Origin: DATEEG01 sp035525055
Lineage (GTDB): Bacteria > Actinomycetota > Acidimicrobiia > Spongiisociales > ZC4RG35
NCBI GenBank assembly: GCA_035525055.1
Contig: DATLEZ010000128.1
Location: 1-51,103, forward strand
Reading direction: 5' to 3'
DNA: 51,103 bases
The translations under genes were made by a program, and so were the position numbers. This document shows, in pieces, positions 38,175 through 46,235 of this stretch (position 1 is its first letter; each line of letters begins with the position of its first letter). A model generated the notes under the pieces. It did not search any database and was not told where the DNA came from. It saw nothing but the letters and a program-made list of their open reading frames with translations.

Positions 38175-39623
38175 GTGATCGATGGTCGTTACTCCCTCGA
38201 GGAGCAGATCGGCGTCGGGGGAATGGCCACCGTGTGGCGTGCCACCGACACTCTCCTCGGACGCCAACTGGCGATCAAGCGATTGTCTCCCCACCTCAAG
38301 TCCGACCGGGCGGCATCAGAGAGATTCAGGCGAGAGGGTCAGGCGGCTGCCCGGCTCAATCACCCGGGAATTCTCACGGTGTTCGATGCCGGCGAAGACG
38401 GGGATGGTCCCTGGATTGCAATGGAACTGATCGAGGGGGAGACTCTAGCGAAGCGACTGGACGCCAAGGGGCCGATGGACCTGGTGGCCGTGGCCTCGTT
38501 CATGGAGCAGGCAGCCGCCGCGGTTGACTACGCCCACGAGAACGGGATTGTCCACCGGGACATCAAACCCGCCAACCTGATGATCGAATCCGGAGGCCGC
38601 GTCCGGCTGGCTGACTTCGGCATCGCCAAGCCCCTCGACGATCCGGCCACGATCACGTCACCCGGCGAGATGGTCGGCACCATCTCGTATGTGGCCCCGG
38701 AGATCATCGGCGGCCAGCAGGCCTCGCGGTCCTCCGACATCTATTCACTCGCGGCTGTGGCATACGAAATGCTCACCGGAGAGAAGCCGTTCTCCTCGGA
38801 CACGACGGCTGGCTTGCTCGAGATGATCCGCCGGGGGGAGGGTCCTGACCTGGCAGAGAAGGTTCCTCCGGCAGTTGTCCCCGCGTTGACCAAAGCACTT
38901 GCCAGGGATCCAGCTATGCGCCCGGACTCGGCCCTAGCGTTCGCTGCGGAACTGAGCCAGCCTTCGACCCTGGTTCTGCCCCTCGATCTGACCGAGCCGG
39001 ATCCGGGTCGTGCACCGGTGCTGTTCGAGGGTTCGTCGGACGACCCCACAGTCTTGATGCCGACCACCGTCAAGCGCCCGAAGCCGGTCACCACAGTTGT
39101 CGCGCGTGTGGCAATGGTGCCGGTCGCGGCCAAACCCGTTTCGGCTGTAGCCACCGCGTCGGGGTCTTCCCGCCGATCGATGGCATTGGCCGGAGGCCTG
39201 GTGCTCCTGGTTCTCATCACCGCCCTGGCAATGGCCGGCGACAACTCCGATCCCAACCGGGAAGGTGTCCAGGCGTCGCCGACGACCACGAATGCTCCGA
39301 CGACGACGCTCACTACTGCAGCTTCGACAACGTTGGCCGAGGTCACGCCCGCTTCCCTGGCGGTTGAGATCGGCGACATCCTCGCCGGACTCGACGCGCC
39401 CGAGTACAAACCGAAGGATGTCCGAGAGTTCGGAGACCATGTGAGCAAGGCCATTGACCATTGGGGAAACGAGCAGCGTGAAATGGCGGCGAAGAGCCTC
39501 GAGGATGCATTCACCTCGCTCGAGAAGTTGCCCGAGTCAGAGGCTCACGACGAGTTGTTCGTCCTATTGACCACCCTCACCGAGGAGATGGGATTTCGGG
39601 TCGAAAGTGATGACGACGACTGA
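38175..39623 (+). CDS. Receptor-type Ser/Thr protein kinase (PknB-like) with TM helix and extracytoplasmic domain
   Basis: 482 residues from the GTG at 38175; the frame is closed by TAG at 38163. The kinase domain (residues 5-262) has the Gly-rich loop 'IGVGGMATVW', Lys35 ('AIKRL'), 'HRDIKPANL' (127-135), DFG (147-149) and 'GTISYVAPE', all intact. A Pro/Thr-rich linker, one TM helix (about 337-355), a Thr-rich spacer and a helical, acidic outer domain of about 90 residues follow. There are no PASTA repeats, so the outside signal is different from PknB. It stands alone, preceded by the repeat array. Confidence 0.92.
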   Translation: MIDGRYSLEEQIGVGGMATVWRATDTLLGRQLAIKRLSPHLKSDRAASERFRREGQAAARLNHPGILTVFDAGEDGDGPWIAMELIEGETLAKRLDAKGPMDLVAVASFMEQAAAAVDYAHENGIVHRDIKPANLMIESGGRVRLADFGIAKPLDDPATITSPGEMVGTISYVAPEIIGGQQASRSSDIYSLAAVAYEMLTGEKPFSSDTTAGLLEMIRRGEGPDLAEKVPPAVVPALTKALARDPAMRPDSALAFAAELSQPSTLVLPLDLTEPDPGRAPVLFEGSSDDPTVLMPTTVKRPKPVTTVVARVAMVPVAAKPVSAVATASGSSRRSMALAGGLVLLVLITALAMAGDNSDPNREGVQASPTTTNAPTTTLTTAASTTLAEVTPASLAVEIGDILAGLDAPEYKPKDVREFGDHVSKAIDHWGNEQREMAAKSLEDAFTSLEKLPESEAHDELFVLLTTLTEEMGFRVESDDDD

Positions 39624-39632
39624 TCCCGAGTC

Positions 39633-40754
39633 TCAGACTTCGACCTTCCTCACCACCCACCAGCCCGCCAGGATGAACGCCGCCAGAATCAGCAGCGCAG
39701 CGGTTCGTCCCCATCCGAGAACATCGACCACCGCGGCCCAGACCAGGGGACCGAGGATGGTTGCGAACCGACCGACCGTCGCATAGAGGCCGTAGAACTC
39801 CCCGACGTTCTCGGGCGGGCTCAACTCGAGCATCAGAACCCGGTCGGCGGTCCAGGTGGCACCCAGTGCCAGGCCACCCAGGACACCAACGATCCAGATG
39901 AGCCATGTGACTCCGATCGCGGCAGTGACCGCCCCGAGACCCAGGGCCACGACCCAGAGCAAGAGCACCCCCCTTAGCGTCCGCCTCGCTCCGAAGAGCC
40001 GGGTGAGTCGCCCGCCCCCCAGTCCTCCACCGATGGCGGCAGCGATGGCAACACCCAGGAGGTTGTTCACCTCTCGCGTCGACAGGTTCAGCTCCGTCAG
40101 CACGAACAGCGCCAGGAACCCTCCGATAAGGGTGTTGATCGCGTCCGTGTAGAGAAACCTTCCGAGGAGGAAGCGGATGACCCCGGGGGTGCGCGCCGCT
40201 TTCTTCCAGGCTGCGACCAGTCCTTTGAAGGGATTGAGGGAGCCTCGTTGCCTCTCCGGGTTTGGCTGCTCGCGGACCCAGAGGAATATGGGGATCGAGA
40301 AGATGGCGAATCCGGCGGCGAGGAATCGAAACGTCGTGGGGTAACCGGCGTCGAGGACTTCGAAGGCAAGGAGCCCAAGGCCGAGGCCAACGAACGAGCC
40401 GAAGTATCCGATACCGACCCCGAGGCCGGAGGTACGAGCCCTCGTCCTCTCGTTGCTCACCGAGGGAAGCAGGGAGTCGTACACCACCGACCCCGAGTTC
40501 ACCCCAATCAGACCTACCCCCAGGAGAATCAGAGTGATGGTGGGGGAGAAGGAGGCGAGTCCGGCCGTGGCCAGTATCGCCACCGCGGTTGTCAGCGCCA
40601 GAGCCGGCAGGCGACGGGTCGATCGATCGGTCCGGACCCCGATCCAGGGGGCCAGCACCATCACCGAAGCCCCGGCGATCGCCTCTGTAATGGCCAGCGC
40701 AGAGTCGGGCAACCCCGACTCGTGGAGCCATGAAGGGATGTAGAGCCCGACCAC
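39633..40754 (-). CDS. MFS transporter, UMF1/Atg22-like, with an unclear start
   Basis: 373 residues from the first standard start (GTG at 40754). Eleven or so TM helices remain with the UMF1-type pattern ('IGVRTDRSTRRLPA', 'GYFGSFVGLGLGLLAFEVL', 'VGEFYGLYATVGRFATILGPL'). The frame continues upstream with a conserved N-terminal helix ('ATWGWIIYDLANTIFAL', compare 'FGWAMYDWANSAY' in the paralogue at 46236) as far as a TAA at about 40862, but contains no ATG, GTG or TTG there. A rare ATC start after AAGG is possible, or the 5' end is mutated. Substrate unknown. Confidence 0.8.
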   Translation of the reverse strand: MVGLYIPSWLHESGLPDSALAITEAIAGASVMVLAPWIGVRTDRSTRRLPALALTTAVAILATAGLASFSPTITLILLGVGLIGVNSGSVVYDSLLPSVSNERTRARTSGLGVGIGYFGSFVGLGLGLLAFEVLDAGYPTTFRFLAAGFAIFSIPIFLWVREQPNPERQRGSLNPFKGLVAAWKKAARTPGVIRFLLGRFLYTDAINTLIGGFLALFVLTELNLSTREVNNLLGVAIAAAIGGGLGGGRLTRLFGARRTLRGVLLLWVVALGLGAVTAAIGVTWLIWIVGVLGGLALGATWTADRVLMLELSPPENVGEFYGLYATVGRFATILGPLVWAAVVDVLGWGRTAALLILAAFILAGWWVVRKVEV

Positions 40755-40865
40755 TCCCAGAGCGAAGATTGTGTTCGCCAGGTCGTAGATGATCCATCCC
40801 CAAGTTGCCTTGTTCGGCCTGATCGCCTCTTGGGGTAGGCCGGGGTGGGAGATGATTTCGCCTTA

Positions 40866-41915
40866 TCAGAAGGTGACGGCCACCGAGATCAGTTCGTCGT
40901 GGCCGAGGATGCCTGCCGCCGCCTGGAGGGCGCGGGGAGCCTCGGTCAGCGGGAACTGGTGGGACACGAGGTCGTCGATGCGGGCGTCGGCGGCGACCTG
41001 ATCGCAGGCCCAGTCATAGGCATTGCTGCTCGCCCCCAGAGCACCCCGCAGGGTGAGCTGCTTGGTCACGATGAGATCCGAGAAGAACTGGACGGGCCGG
41101 TTGCCTTTGGTCGACGCCAGGATTACCCGACCACCTGATCGAACCAGGTCGAGTGCGGTGAACATCGCCTCCGGATCGTCGGAGGTGACGTCGATGACGA
41201 CGTCGGGGCGGGTCCCGAGGTGATCGGCCACCGAGGCGGCGACGTCTTCGGTGGAGGCGTTGACCGTCAGGTTGGCCCCGAGCTTGTGGGCGATCGCTAG
41301 CCGGTCGCTGTCGACGTCGAGCCCGCTGACCCCGATCCATTCGGCCCCGGCCGCCATCGCCGCAACAACGCACGCCAGGCCGCGGGGGCCGGGTCCGAGC
41401 ACCATCACGGTCTCGCCTGGTTTCAAATCTGCGAGCTCGACCGCCCAGGTGTATCCGGTTGCGAGAGGGTGGACGAAGGTTGCCAGCTCGGCGGAGATGT
41501 CATCGGACACCACGTGCATCCGCGCTGATGGATCCAGATAGAGGTACTCGGCGAGACCGCCCCACAGTCCGGGCGACTCGGTCGAAGGGAGGCGGCCGTA
41601 ACTGTTGACCGGTAGGCGACTGCGGCATCCGCCGACGCCGTTCCGACATCGGCCGCACGTGCCGCAACGCAACTCGGGCTCGACTACGACCCGGGTGCCG
41701 ACCTCAAACCCCTGCAGGTCGTCGGTGGCGGCGATCCTTCCCACTATCTGGTGGCCAAGGACCAGCGGATAGACGACATCGAGCCGATCGCCCTTCCACG
41801 TCTGGACGTCCCCGCCCGAGATGCCGGTGGCCTCGATCGCAAGCCAACCACCGTTGACAACGGACTTGATCGGCAGCCGATTGCACGCCAGATGCCGCGG
41901 TTCGGTCAGGAGCAT
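40866..41915 (-). CDS. Zinc-type medium-chain dehydrogenase/reductase with altered catalytic-site residues
   Basis: 349 residues from the ATG at 41915; a GTG at 41942 would add nine. The structural-zinc lobe has four cysteines ('CGTCGRCRNGVGGC'). The Rossmann domain follows ('VMVLGPGPRGLACVVAAMAAG', 'GVSGLDVDSDRLAIA'). At the catalytic site the usual GxCGxD is 'GISGGDVQ' (Ser for Cys) and GHE is 'GHQIVG' (Gln for Glu), so catalytic zinc may be absent or bound differently. The substrate is unknown. It follows the aminotransferase gene on the same strand by 32-60 bp. Confidence 0.85.
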   Translation of the reverse strand: MLLTEPRHLACNRLPIKSVVNGGWLAIEATGISGGDVQTWKGDRLDVVYPLVLGHQIVGRIAATDDLQGFEVGTRVVVEPELRCGTCGRCRNGVGGCRSRLPVNSYGRLPSTESPGLWGGLAEYLYLDPSARMHVVSDDISAELATFVHPLATGYTWAVELADLKPGETVMVLGPGPRGLACVVAAMAAGAEWIGVSGLDVDSDRLAIAHKLGANLTVNASTEDVAASVADHLGTRPDVVIDVTSDDPEAMFTALDLVRSGGRVILASTKGNRPVQFFSDLIVTKQLTLRGALGASSNAYDWACDQVAADARIDDLVSHQFPLTEAPRALQAAAGILGHDELISVAVTF

Positions 41916-41974
41916 GGCCTTGGCGCTGTCGGGTGATTCCACTGGCTGGCGAGTGTAAACCCGCTCTCGAAGGG

Positions 41975-43156
41975 CTAATCCTGAGCTCGCTCCAGGGCCT
42001 GTCCCATGCGGTCGAGGCCCTCCTCGAGGTCGTCGTCGTTGAGGGCATAGGACAGGCGCGCATAGCCGTCGGTACCAAAGGCCTCGCCCGGTACGACTGC
42101 CACATCGGCCTCCTCGAGCAGGTAAGACGCGATCCCCATCGAGGTGCCGAAGCGGGGAAGGTGGGCCTGGAGCCCCGGGTAGCAATAGAACGCCCCTTCC
42201 GGTTCGACGCAGGTGACGCCGGCCATCTTCGACAGCATCCCGTGCATCGCATGTCGTCTCTTGTCGAATGCCTGTCTCATCTCTTCGATCGGCTCTGTTG
42301 GTCCGGTCAGGCCGGCGAGGGCTGCGCGCTGAGCGATGTTGTTGACGTTGGAGGTCATGTGGGACTGATGGTTGCTGGCGCCTTTGATAACGTCGGCCGG
42401 TCCCACCAGCCAACCGAGCCTCCAACCCGTCATGGCGTAGGTCTTGGCAACTCCATTGACGATCAACCACCGGTCTTCCAATTCGGGCACGGCTGCGATC
42501 GAGGCCGCTTTGATCCCTCCGTACACGAGCTGCTGGTAGATCTCATCGGTCAAGACCCAGATGCCCCGTTGGCCCGCCCAGCGACCGATCGCCTGGACTT
42601 CGGCCGGGGAGTAGACCGCCCCGGTCGGGTTGGAAGGGGAGACAAACACCAGGACTTTGGTGCGGCCGGTGGCGGCAGCCTCGAGTTGGTCAACCGTCAC
42701 CTTGAAGCCTGCCGTCTCATCGGCCACCACCGGCACCGGGACGCCACCGGAGAGCGCCGTGGCCTCCGGATAGGTGACCCAATAGGGGGCCGGGATCAGG
42801 ACCTCATCGCCTGGGTCGAGCAACGCAGCCAGCCCCAGATATACGGCTTGCTTGCCCCCGTTGGTGATGAGCACCTGGCGGCCCGAAGTCGCCACCCCGG
42901 AGTGCTGGAGGGTCGCCACCGCCACGGCTTCCCGAAGTTCTGGGAGTCCGGCGTTGGGGGTGTAGTGGTGATAGCGGGGATCGCGGGCGGCGGCTATCGC
43001 CGCCTCGACGATGTGCGCCGGAGTCGGAAAGTCAGGTTCCCCGGCCCCAAAGCTGATTGTCGGCCGCCCCGAGGCCTTCAGCTGCGCGGCACGCTCGCTG
43101 ATGGCCATCGTGGCCGATTCCTGAATCCCCCCGACCCGTCGAGAAACTCGAGACAT
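41975..43156 (-). CDS. aspC: Class I pyridoxal-phosphate aminotransferase (aspartate aminotransferase type Ib)
   Basis: 393 residues. The family start 'MSRVSRRVGGIQESATMAI' is intact. Active-site elements are 'FGAGEPDFPTPAHIVEAA', 'NGGKQAVYLG', 'FVSPSNPTGAVYSP' (the Asn of the PLP pocket), 'LTDEIYQQLVY', the PLP-binding Lys in 'NGVAKTYAMTGWRLGW' and 'YARLSYAL' (substrate-carboxylate Arg). It transfers amino groups between aspartate (or prephenate/aromatic acids) and 2-oxoglutarate. A Shine-Dalgarno sequence is weak. The dehydrogenase gene follows. Confidence 0.92.
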   Translation of the reverse strand: MSRVSRRVGGIQESATMAISERAAQLKASGRPTISFGAGEPDFPTPAHIVEAAIAAARDPRYHHYTPNAGLPELREAVAVATLQHSGVATSGRQVLITNGGKQAVYLGLAALLDPGDEVLIPAPYWVTYPEATALSGGVPVPVVADETAGFKVTVDQLEAAATGRTKVLVFVSPSNPTGAVYSPAEVQAIGRWAGQRGIWVLTDEIYQQLVYGGIKAASIAAVPELEDRWLIVNGVAKTYAMTGWRLGWLVGPADVIKGASNHQSHMTSNVNNIAQRAALAGLTGPTEPIEEMRQAFDKRRHAMHGMLSKMAGVTCVEPEGAFYCYPGLQAHLPRFGTSMGIASYLLEEADVAVVPGEAFGTDGYARLSYALNDDDLEEGLDRMGQALERAQD

Positions 43157-43208
43157 AGACCGAGGTTAACGACCGCCCCTGACATGACCGTCGGGTTTTA
43201 TATCGCGC

Positions 43209-43236
43209 TTTGTACCCCTGCTTGCGGGGGGACAAG
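43209..43236. repeat. Single hairpin related to the 30.6-kb repeats
   Basis: ttgtacccctgcttgcggggggacaa closely matches the gttgtcccccc-gcttgc-ggggggacaac hairpin at 30738-30765. It lies between the LEA-like gene and the aminotransferase gene and may be a REP-type unit serving as a terminator. Confidence 0.7.
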
Positions 43237-43272
43237 GGGAGCATGGCACCCACCCTCGGGTGGCTTACCGGC

Positions 43273-43671
43273 TTACCCCTCGCCGGTCGCCGTGTCCTTT
43301 GCTTCTTCGATGCCGTCTTTGGCGGTCTCGGCGACGTCGGCGGCCGCTTCCTTTGCCTCGGCGGCGACGTCACCGGCGGCTTCCTTCACTTCGGCTGCGG
43401 TTTCGGAAGCAGCTTCTTTGGCGGCTTCCACGCCTCCGCCGCCACCACCGCTGCCACTGCCGCTGCGCATCTCATCGATTTTGTCGGTGGCTTTCTCCCA
43501 GGCCTCCCCGGCGGCTTCCTTGGCCTTCTCCATGGCAGGTCCGGCTTTTTCGAGGGCCTCCCCGGCCTTCTCCTTGGCCTTCTCGAGAACCGGGCCGGCC
43601 TTCTCGGCTGCCTCTTCGGCCAGTTCTTTGGTCTTGTCGACCAAGCCCTTCAAGGTGTCCTTAAATGCCAC
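43273..43671 (-). CDS. Low-complexity Ala/Glu/Lys helical protein (LEA/YtxH-like)
   Basis: 132 residues from a GTG at 43671 with a strong AAGGAGG 5 nt upstream; the longer frame runs into the nuclease gene. It is composed of heptad-like repeats of Glu/Lys/Ala ('KEKAGEALEKAGPAMEKAKE') with a Gly/Ser break ('GSGSGGGGGGV') and a second repeat block ('VKEAAGDVAAEAKEAAADV'). Proteins of this kind act as hydration-stress or nucleoid/cell-envelope helpers, but similarity is compositional, so function is not assigned. Confidence 0.75.
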   Translation of the reverse strand: MAFKDTLKGLVDKTKELAEEAAEKAGPVLEKAKEKAGEALEKAGPAMEKAKEAAGEAWEKATDKIDEMRSGSGSGGGGGGVEAAKEAASETAAEVKEAAGDVAAEAKEAAADVAETAKDGIEEAKDTATGEG

Positions 43672-43709
43672 GTCATCCTCCTTAGGGGTGCGTCTAACAC
43701 TGAAGTTAG

Positions 43710-44516
43710 CTAATACCTGCGGATGGCGACGATCCGCCCGACCTCGTCGAGCAAGAGAGCGGTGTCTCCATCGTTGTTCCAGATCGGTTGGTCGGTGCAC
43801 CAGGGGATCGTTGACTCCTCTCCGTCGCCGCATCCTCTGATGACGAGCAGTTCGCCTCCCGGCGCCAGGGTGAAGGGGGGAAAGTCGAAGCGGTTGACGG
43901 ATGACTCGTCCCTCAACACAAATCCCGCGAGGTCGATCGGGTCGGCCCCGGAATTGATGATGGTGACGGACTCTTCGTCGTCCGGTCCCGGCGGGTCGAA
44001 GTTGAGGTTTGTGATCTCGAGCGCGGCCCGCGGCCCCACCGCTCCACAAACGTCGGCGGCCCACATCCCGATCTCGCTGGTGCGGGCCATTTCCTCGGCC
44101 TCGAGGAGTATCGCGCGGTCATCACCCCCGCCACGGACCACGAGGCTGTGACCGTCCCTCACCATCTGCAGATTCACGTAGGTTTCGTTGACCACAGCCC
44201 GGGCCAGCACCCGATCGAACTGATCGAGTTCCGGCCCGGTGGCCAGACCGATGGTGCGGCCCTCGATCATGTCGACGAGCGCCTCCCTGGCGGGTTGGCC
44301 ATGGCACTCGTCAAGTTCGGGCGCGTTCATGCCGAGCAACCGCACCTCGATCTCGCCGACCGATGACTCCGCCCGAAAGCTGTCCCCGTCCGCCACGCTG
44401 GTGACAACAACATCAACGTCGGTCGCCGGCAGTTCGGTCCCGGCGAGATTTCCGGGCGCTACACCTTCGCAAGCGACGATGAGCAGCGCCGTTACGACCA
44501 ACGTTTCCAACTTCAA
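43710..44516 (-). CDS. Lipoprotein with thermonuclease (SNase) and lamin-tail domains
   Basis: 268 residues. Lipobox 'LLIVACEG' at residue 16. The SNase domain (about 33-155) has 'VADGDSF', 'EVRLLGMNAPELDE' and 'LDQFDRVLARAVV' with the catalytic Arg and Glu positions in place. A lamin tail domain (about 165-268) follows ('IINSGADPIDLAGFVLRD', 'IPWCTDQPIWNNDGDTALLLDE'). The combination suggests a surface-bound nuclease for extracellular DNA. It lies 3 bp downstream of the CoADR-like gene's stop and is followed by the LEA-like gene. Confidence 0.88.
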   Translation of the reverse strand: MKLETLVVTALLIVACEGVAPGNLAGTELPATDVDVVVTSVADGDSFRAESSVGEIEVRLLGMNAPELDECHGQPAREALVDMIEGRTIGLATGPELDQFDRVLARAVVNETYVNLQMVRDGHSLVVRGGGDDRAILLEAEEMARTSEIGMWAADVCGAVGPRAALEITNLNFDPPGPDDEESVTIINSGADPIDLAGFVLRDESSVNRFDFPPFTLAPGGELLVIRGCGDGEESTIPWCTDQPIWNNDGDTALLLDEVGRIVAIRRY

Positions 44517-44519
44517 ATG

Positions 44520-45896
44520 TCAGCCCTCGGCGGCCCGGCGAGCCGCGATGTGAACCAGATCCCAAACCCCGCTGAAAGGAGGGGCATAGGCCAGATCCAC
44601 CCATGCCAATTCCTCCGCGGTCATCCCGCTCCAAATCGCCGTGGCAATCACGTCGATCTTCTTGCCCGCCCCGGTGCCTCCGACAATCTGGCCCCCCAGG
44701 ACTCGTCCGGACTTCTGATCGGCGATCACCATCAGGTCCATCCTTTTGGCGGTGGGCCAGTATCCGGCAGTGGTCGTCCCGGTGACAGCCCCAACCACCG
44801 GCTCGAACCCGGCTTGGCGCGATTGATCCACTTTCAAGCCGGTCCGGGCCACCTCGGTCTCACCGATCTTCGTGATGGCCGTGCCGATCGCACCGGGAAA
44901 CGGCTTCATGTCAGTGCCGTTGATCGAAGCGGCGATGTTGGTGCCGGCGATCCGGCCGGTCTTGTTGGCGACGGTGCCCAGCGGAACATTGACCGGCTTG
45001 CCCGTCACGCGGTGGACAACCTCGGCGCAGTCTCCTGCTGACCAAACCCCTTCAACGCCCGTGCGCTGGTATTCGTCCACCGCGATTGCACCAGAGTTCC
45101 CCAGAGGGATCCCGGCTGCCTCCGCGAGTTCGACTTCGGGGCCGGCTCCGAGACCGATCACGATCAGGTCGGCCGAGAACTCGATCTCGTCGCAGCCGAT
45201 TCCGGTGGCCCGATCGGTGCCCTGGATGCATCGCACCCTCAGTCCGGTGTGAAGCTCGACCCCGTACGACCGAACGGCTTCATCGACCAGGGCCCCCATC
45301 TCATCATCGAGAGTCCGTTCGAGAACGTGACTGCCCGACGTCACCATGATGACTTCGATACCACGGTCGACGATCGCCTCGGCGACCTCGATGCCGATGT
45401 AGCCGCCTCCCAGAACGAGCACCTTCTTGACGTCACCGTCGATGAGCTCCTTCACCGCCGCGGCATCTTCCAGGGTTCGCAGGCCGACTACTCCGGGCAG
45501 GTTCACTCCTTCGATATACGAAGGACGAAGCGGGCGGGAGCCGGTGGAGACCATCAGGTGGTCGAAATCGACCGTGCGCGGCGACTTCGTTGCGAGGTCG
45601 ACGACTGTCACCTCGCGGCGAACGACGTTGATCGCCGTCACTTCGTGGCGGGTGTGGACCTCGATGTTGCGCTTGGCGAACTGCTCTGGTGTCCGGGCGA
45701 CCAGCCGGTCCAGGCTCTCGACGAGGCCCCCGATGTAGTAGGGCTCTCCGCACGCCGAGTAGCTGACATAAGTCCCGCGCTCGAAGGCGACAATGTCGAG
45801 ATCCTGGTTCAAGCGGCGGGCCTGGCTGGCCGCAGACATACCGGCGGCGTCGCCGCCGACGACGACGAGCCTCGTCCGCGACACCCCAACGCTCAC
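44520..45896 (-). CDS. FAD-dependent pyridine nucleotide-disulfide oxidoreductase (CoA-disulfide reductase/NADH oxidase type)
   Basis: 458 residues from a GTG at 45896, whose GTGA overlaps the LapA stop. FAD motif 'LVVVGGDAAGMSAASQARR'; single redox cysteine in 'YSACGEPYYIGGL' (SxxCG-type, as in CoA-disulfide reductase); NAD(P)H motif 'VLVLGGGYIGIEVAEAI'; second FAD motif 'EGVWSAGDCAEVV'; dimer domain 'ADQKSGRVLGGQIVGG'. It reduces CoA disulfide or related low-molecular-weight disulfides, or oxygen; which one cannot be told. It overlaps nothing else and lies in a run with LapA and the nuclease. Confidence 0.92.
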   Translation of the reverse strand: MSVGVSRTRLVVVGGDAAGMSAASQARRLNQDLDIVAFERGTYVSYSACGEPYYIGGLVESLDRLVARTPEQFAKRNIEVHTRHEVTAINVVRREVTVVDLATKSPRTVDFDHLMVSTGSRPLRPSYIEGVNLPGVVGLRTLEDAAAVKELIDGDVKKVLVLGGGYIGIEVAEAIVDRGIEVIMVTSGSHVLERTLDDEMGALVDEAVRSYGVELHTGLRVRCIQGTDRATGIGCDEIEFSADLIVIGLGAGPEVELAEAAGIPLGNSGAIAVDEYQRTGVEGVWSAGDCAEVVHRVTGKPVNVPLGTVANKTGRIAGTNIAASINGTDMKPFPGAIGTAITKIGETEVARTGLKVDQSRQAGFEPVVGAVTGTTTAGYWPTAKRMDLMVIADQKSGRVLGGQIVGGTGAGKKIDVIATAIWSGMTAEELAWVDLAYAPPFSGVWDLVHIAARRAAEG

Positions 45897-46225
45897 GTGC
45901 CGCGGTACCGCTTGAGCTCTTCTCTTTCGGCCATTCGCTGGCGGCGCCGACGGCGGCGTATCAGCCCGACGATCTCGTCGGCGATTACTGCGATGAGGGC
46001 CGTGACGACGAGGAGGAGTGGAAGAGCCACGGTGAATTCCCACCTCAGAAACCTCAGATTGACGTTGTCCGTGTTCTGAACGGCAAAGACCACAAACCCG
46101 AGGCCGATCAGGAGGAAGACAGCAAGGCTCCAGGAGAAATCGGAACCGCCCTTGGCCTTCTCGGACTTCTGAACCAGATCGGATTCTCGCTCGAAACCGG
46201 GATCACTCGTCGAGTCGTCGCTCAC
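45893..46225 (-). CDS. LapA (DUF1049) family membrane protein
   Basis: 110 residues from a GTG at 46225. Two TM helices ('WSLAVFLLIGLGFVVFAVQN' and 'LLLVVTALIAVIADEIVGLI') with the 'NTDNVNLRFLRWEFTVAL' segment typical of LapA/DUF1049, and a highly basic, helical cytoplasmic tail ('RRRRRRQRMAEREELKRY'). In E. coli LapA works with LapB to tune LPS synthesis; in Gram-positives the role is unknown. It follows the UMF1 transporter by 10 bp and overlaps the flavoprotein gene by 4 bp. Confidence 0.85.
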   Translation of the reverse strand: MSDDSTSDPGFERESDLVQKSEKAKGGSDFSWSLAVFLLIGLGFVVFAVQNTDNVNLRFLRWEFTVALPLLLVVTALIAVIADEIVGLIRRRRRRQRMAEREELKRYRGT

Positions 46226-46235
46226 GCCTCTGACG

